Of a stretch of DNA of 64,000 nucleotides, positions 56,621 through 64,000 are shown one piece after another. The DNA is taken from assembly GCA_024180945.1 (NCBI GenBank), contig JAKSGN010000033.1:682001-746000 (forward strand), given 5' to 3'. The stretch comes from Macrophomina tecta (taxonomy: Eukaryota; Ascomycota; Dothideomycetes; Botryosphaeriales; Botryosphaeriaceae). Both the position numbers and the translations under genes were made by a program. The notes under the pieces were generated by a model, which did not search any database, was not told the DNA's origin, and worked only from the letters and a program-made list of their open reading frames with translations. Position 1 is the stretch's first letter. Every line of letters begins with the position of its first letter.

Positions 56621-58022
56621 ATGTCTTCAACTCCGAATCAAGAGTACCATTCCACCGCGTCTCAGCGTCATCTGCGGGATGTTTTGATATCTTGTCTGTC
56701 CGTCTCCATCCTCTTCGTTCTCTTCCGCATTGTTGTGAGAGCTCGCATCCAACGCCAATTTGCCGCGGACGACTATGTCTTGGTGCTCGCAATAGTACGT
56801 CTACAAGCATCGGCTGAGTACCAGTGCGCATATACTGACATCCTCCAGTGCTTCTTCTCCTTGATGACCGGCTTAATCATTTATGCCATCGACGCCGGAG
56901 GTTTCGGCCAGGTCACCGGCCGTATTCCTCTTAATGTCCTGATGCGCGGAAGCAAGGTGCGAACGGCCCGGCGGACAATGTCCTCGCTCATTTCTGACCG
57001 CCTCGCAGTACCTGTTCTTCTCTCAGCTCTGCCATGTCTGGACCATGGTCCTCACCAACCTGAGCATAGCAATGCTCCAGCTGAGGATATCTGGAGGTGT
57101 ATACGTCACCTTCAAGCGCCTACATTACGCTTCAATGTTTTTCAATGTTTGCATCGGGCTCGCCCAGTTCTTTTTACTGCTCTTCCGCTGCCTTCCCGTG
57201 AGTCATTCTCCAGGACGACCTAAAAAAACGCGGCTTACGTTTTCAAGATTGCCAAGGCATGGACGCCGACTATGGCTGGAGGACGTTGTCTCGATGAAAG
57301 TGCAGTTGCCGTAGGCGGTTATGCTTTTGGCGCCTGTAATGTCCTCCTTACCTGGTACTATGCGCTTGCCCCTATCCATCTCATCTGGAAGTTACAAGTC
57401 AAACTCGCTGTCAAATTCCCCGCTATATTTATTTTGAGTGTCGGCGTACTGTAAGTCGCGTGTACCATCCAACCGGGGACGTAGGGCTCACTGATCCAGG
57501 GCAAGCATTGCGCAAATGATGAAATTCAAATATTTGCTTGTCTTTGCACATGCACCAGACCCGCTGAGTAAGCTGTAATCCTTCCCTGGATGCCAGTGCT
57601 CAGTTGCTAACTAAACGACTTGTACAGAAGCATTCGTCCCGCTTGCCATCTTCTGTTGGGTGGAACTATGTCTGGCCATTTCCGCAGCATCGATCACGAC
57701 CTTTCGCCCTCTTCTCAAGTACATACCAGGGTGTGCAACGGATAGGGAGCCTGCAGACATGACGGCTCTCGAATCCGAGCCCGTGAAGCGGCTGCGGCGT
57801 GGCTACACGTTCCAGTTGTCCGAGATCGATTCCATGAGCACAAAGCTTGACGAAATCCTCTCGACTAGCACAATTGAACTCGAGGATCCAACGGCGACTG
57901 GGCCGACCAGACCCGGCTCAGCGGGAGAAACCAACCATTCAGAACACCCCACAAGGGGTAGCTCGCCTGGCGCCGGAAGCACAAGAGCAAAACCATTGCC
58001 GGATCTGGAGAAAGGATTATAG
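56621..58022 (+). CDS. Rhodopsin-domain integral membrane protein (fungal seven-helix family)
   Basis: 378 residues from six exons: 56621-56794, 56849-56956, 57009-57197, 57248-57450, 57500-57567 and 57628-58022. All introns are 49-60 nt and all phases agree. Seven hydrophobic segments occur in the fungal rhodopsin-like order: DVLISCLSVSILFVLFRIVV; DDYVLVLAI/CFFSLMTGL; LCHVWTMVLTNLSIAML; SMFFNVCIGLAQFFLLLFRC; GGYAFGACNVLLTWYYALAP; FPAIFILSVGVL/ASIAQ; and FVPLAIFCWVELCLAISAAS. The C-terminal ~100 residues are a hydrophilic Ser/Thr/Glu-rich cytosolic tail. Such proteins (PTH11-related or rhodopsin domain) are often called GPCR-like; ligand and role are unknown. There is no CFEM domain. The family's usual CLD/WD spacing is loosely kept (GGRCLDESAV). 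Confidence 0.85.
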
Positions 58023-59488
58023 AGATATGAGGTTAACGGCTGAGCGTCACATCGAATGATACCCATGAGTTACGAACCACACGCCGGAGTCCGAATAGAA
58101 CGGTATCTGCATTCGCATGCACGGCATAGACCCTGACAAAATTTTATTCTACTTGCGCATCTGTCCACAATCAATTAATATCCCTCTCTGTCTGCCTGAG
58201 TTGTTCATTTGCTTAGCTATCGTTTTTCTGACAGCGGTGTTGGTGAACTGAATTTTGCGGAGTTGTCGCCCATTATCGATGATTGAAGGGAGAGGTTGCA
58301 CGTTTAATAACCTCCCGATATCAGGCGCAGCATAGCTCGAAACTGATGCCAATAACTAATAGCAAGTGCAAATATGCATGGAGGACTAAAGTAGGCTCCA
58401 GTGTTCGGAGGCTGGTCGCGACTGCGGACTAGCCACCACTTCAGCTCCCCGGGCCAGGAAATCTTGGAACGCCTTCGAGACGGGGGGTTTGGACTGAACA
58501 GACGTCATTTGAAAGTCCTCGTTGCACGGCTTTGATTAGAAATCCAATGCCTGCTCACGGGAACAGGAGTCAGCATCTCGCGATACGCGTCACTACTTGA
58601 TGTGTCAGCGTCACGACTCCACTTCTTCCCCGCCATCGACCCTACTGTACCTGCAGTGATGAATCATGCTAGCACTTCGCCATATTCGCCATACACCATA
58701 TCAATCGCATCTCGTGCGCTGTGGCATGGGGGTTCGAATGACTGATCGTAACAGATTGGCGTTGCGAGCCGCAGGATCGACATCAAGGTGCAACAGTGCT
58801 TCCTGCAGCTCCTCTGACCCTGTTTGCATCTGCCTACCAGCTTGAGGGTTCCTGAAAGTTATTGGACGACATTTAAGGTCTCTCAAAACGCAAATTGCAG
58901 TCTCATAATCAGCTTTCACACGGGCGTTTGCATCAGCTCCTGAGACTGCTGTCAAAGCGCGGACGCGGTGATCGAATTCATCCGCCGCATGATAATGGCG
59001 ATAGCGGTACGCTACACCACAGTCCCCGGGGGCCATAGGGTCAGTGATACGCTGGCATGTCTCGGAGACAGCAACACAAACGTCATGAGCGGACTGGGAC
59101 AGCGTAGCTCCATCGCGTCGAAGACGGACGATGCAGGCAGGCATCGGCATCCAGCCTCGACACACGATGCTGCATCAGGCTGACAAACAATCGCCGATGC
59201 TAGCATTGGGCTACGGATGAAGTTCATGTGTATAAAGGTGATGGTGCAGCAGTAAACTCACCCTCTCATCATCAGCAGCAGAAGCGAAAGCGGAAGACGC
59301 GTCGAGACGCGAGACAGCTTGAGCACGGACCATGAAACGGCCGCGCTCCGGCTCGAGATGCCTGACGCCCTTATCGATAAGCCGCGCGAAAAATTACCCT
59401 CCGCTTCGCTGCTGATCATACACGGCCCTGCGCGTCGCCTTCAACCTCCTGCCCTTCTCCGCCGCTGTGAACCAGTGAACCAGTGAAA
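58023..59488. other. Intergenic, no supported gene
   Basis: 1.45 kb, moderately AT-rich on the left half. No gene, RNA or clear repeat. The last ~100 bp form the PUS7 leader. Confidence 0.5.
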
Positions 59489-61747
59489 ATGGCCGACCGC
59501 GAACACGATGAACCCGACCGCCCTGCGAAGCGCCAGAGACTCTCGCCCAATGCGAGCCCCGCCCCGGCCTCTGCAATGACAGATGCGCCTGCGCCCGTCG
59601 AAGCCGCCGGAGCCAAACCCACGAGCCCCGCCGGCAGCGGCGCTGCCGAGAAGACTCTGCTGCAGGAGCAGACCGACAAAGAAGAGCGCTTCGGTATCAC
59701 CGCCTACGCGAGCTCTGGCATTCCTGGTTTCTCTGGTATTCTGAAGCAGCGCTACGTCGACTTCATGGTCCACGAGATCCTCCCCAATGGTCGCGTCTGT
59801 CACCTCGAGGATGATGTTGGCATGTCCGCTACTGGCGCCAAGGACCAGAATGCAGACACGGCCGAGCGCGAGAAGCTGTCCGGCGAGCAGGCCGAGGAAG
59901 CCGCCAAGCTCGCGCCTCATGACTGCGACGTCTTGAAGGAGCTCTTCGGCGAGGAGAAGACGAAGGCTATCATGGTGTTGAACAAGACTGTGCTCCTGAA
60001 CCCCAACCGCAAAGCAGCCCAATTTAAGCCTGTCTTCTCCGCCCCCATCGAGGACAAGCTCCAGCGTCAGCGCGCCCACGAGAGCATTCGCAACATCTTC
60101 TCCGGCCGTCTCGTCACCACAACTCAGGATGAGAACGTCATCAAGATCGGAGCAAGGGGAAGGGCTCAAGACGGCAACAGCAGGGACAATCAACCTCAGC
60201 GTCAGTCGTTCGAGGAAATGGGCGGCGACAACCTACACTTCACGCTGTACAAGGAGAATAAGGACACCATGGAGGTCATTAATCACTTGTGCGCTCAGCT
60301 CAAGACCAATTCGAAGAAGTTCAGCTTTGCCGGCACCAAGGATCGTCGTGCGGTCACGGTTCAGCGTGTCTGTGTGAAGAAAATCCGTCCGGAACACATA
60401 GCCACTGTTGCCCGTGGCCTGTTCAACGCGCGCATTGGCTCCATCTCCTACCAGCGGAAGCCCCTTCAACTTGGCGATCACGCTGGAAATCAGTTCACCA
60501 TCACCCTGCGCGACTGCCACTTCCAAGGCGAAGATGGCATGGACATTCCCCAGTGTGTTGAGCTCGCAAAAGACATCCTTGCCAGGTCCTGCGCCGCCTT
60601 CCAGAAAGATGGCTTCATCAACTACTTCGGGCTTCAACGCTTCGGTACCTACGACGTCAGCACTGACAGCATCGGCAAGCATATCCTCTCTGGCGAGCTC
60701 GAGAAGGCCATCGACCTGATTCTCTCCTATACCCCTGAGGCACTGGCAGCCGCCAAAGATCCCAACAACGCAAGTCGCATCTCGGATGATGACAAAAAAC
60801 GCGCTTTGGGTCTGTACAAGTGGAAGACCGAAAAGAACTCCAAGGAGGCACTCGAAGTACTGCCATTCCGCTTCACTGCCGAACGCGAGATCATAAAGCA
60901 TCTCAGTTCCTTCAACAGGAAGCAAAACGAGTCTTTCGAGAACGACTTCCAAGGTGCTTTAGGCAAGATACCAAAAAACCTTCGCGGCATGTATGTTCAC
61001 GCCTACCAGAGTCTTGTCTGGAACGCGGCAGCCAGTGAGCGCCTCAAGCGCCACGGCAAGAAGGTCATTCCCGGCGACCTTGTCCTCGTGTCTGAACACA
61101 AGGACAAGGAGCTCCAGCCGACTGAGGAAGCGTTGGACGAGGTCGACGAGTACGGCGAAGTCGTCATCAACCCGCAGGGCGACAACGCTGCCGCCAACGC
61201 CGACGACTACGAGCGCGCCCGACCCCTCACCGCCGACGAGGCCAACAGCGGCCAGTACTCCATCTTCGACGTGGTGCTGCCGCAGCCCGGCTGGGACATC
61301 GAGTACCCGCACAACGACATCAAGGACTTCTACGTCGAGTTCATGCTGGATCCGCTGCGCGGCGGTGGCGTCGACCCGCACAACATGCGCCGGAAGTGGC
61401 GCGACATCAGCCTGCCCGGCGGCTACAGGAAGCTCATGGCGAGGTCACTCGGCGAGGTCAGCTTCGAGGTCAAGACGTACAAGTCGGACGAGGAGGAGCT
61501 CGTCGAGACGGACCTGGCGAAGCTGGTCAAGGAGGGCAAGTCTGTCTCGCTCGACGATACGAAGAGGAAGATGATGCGCACGTACAACCAAAGGCAAGCC
61601 CCTGAGCTGCCTGCCAATGCTGACGAGAGGGAGAGAATTGCTACTGTGCTCAAGTTCCAGCTGGGCAGCAGCACTTACGCCACGATGGCCCTGAGGGAGT
61701 TGATGAAGGGAGGCACGGAAGCTTATAAGCCTGACTTTACTCGTTAG
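59489..61747 (+). CDS. PUS7: Pseudouridine synthase Pus7 (TruD family)
   Basis: Modifies tRNA (U13, U35), U2 snRNA and some mRNAs. Intronless, 752 residues. I start at ATG 59489 (MADREHDEPDRPAKRQRLS), a basic NLS-like N-terminus; the frame is open six bases further but without ATG. The TruD catalytic motif FAGTKDRRAVTVQR is at about 280-293, with the conserved Asp in KDRR. Other family blocks: KQRYVDFMVHEI, GDNLHFTLYKENKDTMEVI, DGFINYFGLQRFGTY, MYVHAYQSLVWNAAASERL, and a TRUD insertion domain with VVLPQPGWDIEYP and FYVEFMLDPL. The C-terminus (FQLGSSTYATMALREL) is typical. Length fits fungal Pus7. Confidence 0.95.
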   Translation: MADREHDEPDRPAKRQRLSPNASPAPASAMTDAPAPVEAAGAKPTSPAGSGAAEKTLLQEQTDKEERFGITAYASSGIPGFSGILKQRYVDFMVHEILPNGRVCHLEDDVGMSATGAKDQNADTAEREKLSGEQAEEAAKLAPHDCDVLKELFGEEKTKAIMVLNKTVLLNPNRKAAQFKPVFSAPIEDKLQRQRAHESIRNIFSGRLVTTTQDENVIKIGARGRAQDGNSRDNQPQRQSFEEMGGDNLHFTLYKENKDTMEVINHLCAQLKTNSKKFSFAGTKDRRAVTVQRVCVKKIRPEHIATVARGLFNARIGSISYQRKPLQLGDHAGNQFTITLRDCHFQGEDGMDIPQCVELAKDILARSCAAFQKDGFINYFGLQRFGTYDVSTDSIGKHILSGELEKAIDLILSYTPEALAAAKDPNNASRISDDDKKRALGLYKWKTEKNSKEALEVLPFRFTAEREIIKHLSSFNRKQNESFENDFQGALGKIPKNLRGMYVHAYQSLVWNAAASERLKRHGKKVIPGDLVLVSEHKDKELQPTEEALDEVDEYGEVVINPQGDNAAANADDYERARPLTADEANSGQYSIFDVVLPQPGWDIEYPHNDIKDFYVEFMLDPLRGGGVDPHNMRRKWRDISLPGGYRKLMARSLGEVSFEVKTYKSDEEELVETDLAKLVKEGKSVSLDDTKRKMMRTYNQRQAPELPANADERERIATVLKFQLGSSTYATMALRELMKGGTEAYKPDFTR

Positions 61748-62105
61748 GCGTCTGCTGAGAAATGGGGAGGCCATCTCGTCGGAGACCATGACTTATAGCT
61801 AAGCCATGGCCAGGCAGCAGCATCCGGGGGTCTGCCACATAGGATGATATAATTGCTACGGCATATTCAAAATGATCAATACCCCGACAAGCTCTTTGCG
61901 ATGCCCACTACATGGTGAGAAGTAATGCTACACATTCTATTCAGATAGATGGAAGTGGTGTTCCTTGTTCGTCTATGCTCCCCGACAAGCCTGGACCCAC
62001 TACCGGTACCCAGCCTCACTACCCTAAAAAGCATCTCCGTCTCTCCACGAGAGCACAGCCGTCATGCAAGTGGGCCAAAAAAAAATGTAACTCGCCAGTG
62101 GTTAC
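61748..62105. other. Intergenic between PUS7 and tRNA-Thr
   Basis: 3' region of PUS7. The A run at 62076-62084 lies just downstream of the tRNA gene on the minus strand; read on that strand it is a T run, consistent with a Pol III terminator. Confidence 0.5.
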
Positions 62106-62195
62106 TGCCTCCACTGGGAGTTGAACCCAGGATCTTCGCATTGCATATTGTTGTTCTAATACAAGTGCGACGCGTTACCACTGCGCCATAGAGGC
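62106..62195 (-). tRNA. tRNA-Thr(TGT) with intron
   Basis: Read on the minus strand, the 7-bp acceptor stem pairs GCCTCTA with TGGAGGC, followed by discriminator A. The D-arm is GCGCAGTGGTAACGCG, and the T-arm CTGGGTTCAACTCCCAG is canonical. The anticodon stem TCGCA/TGCGA encloses C-T-TGT-A, then an 18-nt intron starting TTAGAACAAC, then A38. Anticodon TGT reads threonine codons ACA. Without the intron the RNA is 72 nt. D-arm and T-arm double as A and B box promoters. Confidence 0.9.
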
Positions 62196-63651
62196 CCGAG
62201 GAGCAAGATGCGAGATCTCAACTCCTGGGATCAGGGCGAGCTGAGATTAGTGGCGGGGTGAGTGATTTAAGTACTAAGTAGTACATTGGACAAAAGTATC
62301 TCGCAATCTTCCCCCTCAAACGTTACTCTACAAGCTCCGGAAACCGATCGGAAGGATGGACTGATGTGTCAGGAACGGCTGCGGGGATGCAAGGGGTGGA
62401 GAGCGTGGTGATGCGGGTGTGAGGGCTGCTAGTGTGCGGAGGGTGACATCGGTGGGTGGACTCACCTCACACCTCGCTTGCTTTTCGTGCGACCAACACC
62501 ACTGAACAACGGCATGAGAAGGCCGAAGTCGTGGGCAGAACGTACCGCTATGCCGCTCCTGTCGATGTGATGGTGCTGCCCCCCTCAACCACCAACCCAA
62601 CGGATGAGTCGACGAGCCGTGGCCTCCCCCACCGAGACGAACCTGTGCTCCTGTCCGATCTCTTTACGCCGCCGCGTTACTCCCTGAGCCATGGAGGACT
62701 CCTGTCGTCCTTTCCCGGAACAATTGGACATCTTGCAGCAGAAGTACGATGCGAAAGCTTCACGGGTCAGGGTTTTCTCAGACGCCGAAACTAACAGCTT
62801 TGTGGCGTCTAATTTGCCTGCGACGGAATTTCGGTCTCCGCAAACAAGGGGCATGCGGCTGCAGTGACATCAGGAGAGAGACATCGCAGCAACCATACGC
62901 GAATACAGCAATCATTCGAACTTGCCACAAGCCCAATTTAACTCCAGGAGCCCTGTCATTGGATACCATGCTCTGGACTGCTTGAGGGGAACTGGTTGCC
63001 GTATCCTTCTCACGCCACTTTGCTGATAGGGCCCCAGTGTTTGTGCTCATCCAGCATATACAACTATTTTTTTTTTATTTTCGGAAGCTCACAGTGCGAG
63101 ACCTTTCATATGCTTCCCTCTCAAAATGAGACAGTGTTAAACTGTGGCACTTCACGAACATTGTTGCTCTTCTCTCACTGGGGGCTTGACCCGCATACTC
63201 ATTATCTCTCCTTTCCAAAGCGGCCTTGATATAGCAAAATCAAGGGAAAGGCGGTGCTTTATCCTGCAGAATAGCCACATAAAGGGTCTCCTGGATGGAG
63301 AATTCGAATTTTCACACATTGCGCGGGCTGCAACATGACCTCTTGCCGGTCGCGACGCCTCCGCGCCCGCTCTCCCAAAGGCCAGCCATGCCTTTAGGCT
63401 CTGAGCGTCCGCCTGCCCAAGCTCGTGTCCCGGAATATCAAGAGAAGGGATGCAAAGAGTGATGCTGAACCGCGAAACGGAGCTTTTGCATACTCCGTCC
63501 CCAAAATGGAAACGGCGTGCGCGTGGATAAGTCACTGCCAGGAGCCGACACAAATCCCACTTCTCCGTGGATAATCTTTCGACGCCAAAACGGTTGGCTC
63601 CAACGTTTCCTCGCGATCGCAAACGACAAAAGCAAAAGAAAAACGACGAAT
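62196..63651. other. Intergenic between two tRNA genes
   Basis: 1.45 kb with no supported protein gene; a T run near 63067-63076. Frames here are short and without motifs. Confidence 0.45.
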
Positions 63652-63740
63652 AGGTCGTGCTGGGGCTCGAACCCAGGTTGCCGGAAGGCTCAATGCTACG
63701 CATCAAAATCCGGAGTGATAACCACTACACTACACAACCA
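63652..63740 (-). tRNA. tRNA-Gln(TTG) with intron
   Basis: Minus strand: acceptor GGTTGTG pairs with CACGACC (one G-T pair). The D-arm TAGTGTAGTGGTTATCAC is the typical eukaryotic glutamine form, and the T-arm CTGGGTTCGAGCCCCAG is near-perfect. The anticodon stem CCGGA/TCCGG encloses T-T-TTG-A, a 16-nt intron (TGCGTAGCATTGAGCC) and T38. Anticodon TTG reads CAA. The discriminator is T, as in yeast tRNA-Gln. Spliced length is 73 nt. Confidence 0.9.
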
Positions 63741-64000
63741 AGGGGGCTATCTTTGATTTCAAGGAAATCTCACTTTTGGCGCGAGTGGCAAAAATAATAT
63801 AGATAAAATGTTACTCCCGGTATTTACCCGATTGGGTTGAGGCTGGCGATAGTATTCGAAAATCAGGGGCGAGAGAGTTCCACGACGAGTGGGAACGCAT
63901 TAGAGGAACATTTGTTTCGTACCGACTGTGGTAGGCCTCAATAGCTCGCAGATCATGGGAATATCATTTCTGAAGCATGCCCGGTAGGAATGGCAAGTTC
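63741..64000. other. Window end, no feature seen
   Basis: About 260 bp upstream of tRNA-Gln with no recognisable gene. The last bases run off the window. Confidence 0.4.

Noticed and set aside
1..64000. CRISPR arrays, operons, bacterial-type elements and intact transposons
   Set aside because: None seen: no regular direct repeats with spacers, no transposase or reverse-transcriptase motifs, and spliceosomal introns show a eukaryotic nuclear genome.

Overview
The window is nuclear DNA of a filamentous ascomycete (Pezizomycotina). Genes are split by short introns, mostly about 47-170 nt, with GT..AG ends and CTRAC-like branch sites. Gene density is about one per 2.7 kb on both strands, there are no operons, and two tRNA genes carry introns at position 37/38. 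The family mix suggests Dothideomycetes, possibly Botryosphaeriaceae: DUF7053, DUF1770, fungal rhodopsin-domain proteins, a DUF7708/STAND gene with C2H2 fingers, Zn2Cys6 factors, and a prolidase with a tail. The class is inference, not something proven here.

Layout. 1-1576: gene-free, with diverged repeats. 1577-8263: DRS1 DEAD-box helicase (-), divergent from a Mn-type CDF transporter (+), then a DUF7053 protein (-). 10097-11883: a CxxC protein with a suspicious downstream frame. 12685-14526: DUF1770 protein (-) divergent from calcineurin B (+, five exons). 15093-19507: small secreted protein (-), membrane/coiled-coil protein (+), ribosomal protein S5 (+). 21680-27173: YSH1/CPSF73 (-) divergent from TAF4 (+). 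28355-33515: a 951-residue M24 prolidase (-) divergent from a thaumatin-like protein (+). 34470-46679: beta-mannosidase, Zn2Cys6 regulator, phosphatidylinositol synthase and a secreted beta-lactamase-fold hydrolase, all +.

47223-54134 is different. A SNF2-type helicase (-) without Walker A and without its C-terminal lobe lies head-to-head with a STAND-type gene (+) that has lost its NACHT ATPase but keeps a winged-helix region and five zinc fingers. A broken rhodopsin-domain gene follows. This is the most accessory-looking part of the window.

54335-64000: AhpD-like protein (-), an intact seven-helix rhodopsin-domain protein (+, six exons), PUS7 pseudouridine synthase (+), tRNA-Thr(TGT) (-) and tRNA-Gln(TTG) (-).

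Most genes are housekeeping: ribosome biogenesis, translation, tRNA modification, mRNA 3' processing, TFIID, calcium signalling and lipid synthesis. Exon joins were derived by hand from splice signals and frame continuity. Family calls come from recognised motifs; no database search was run.
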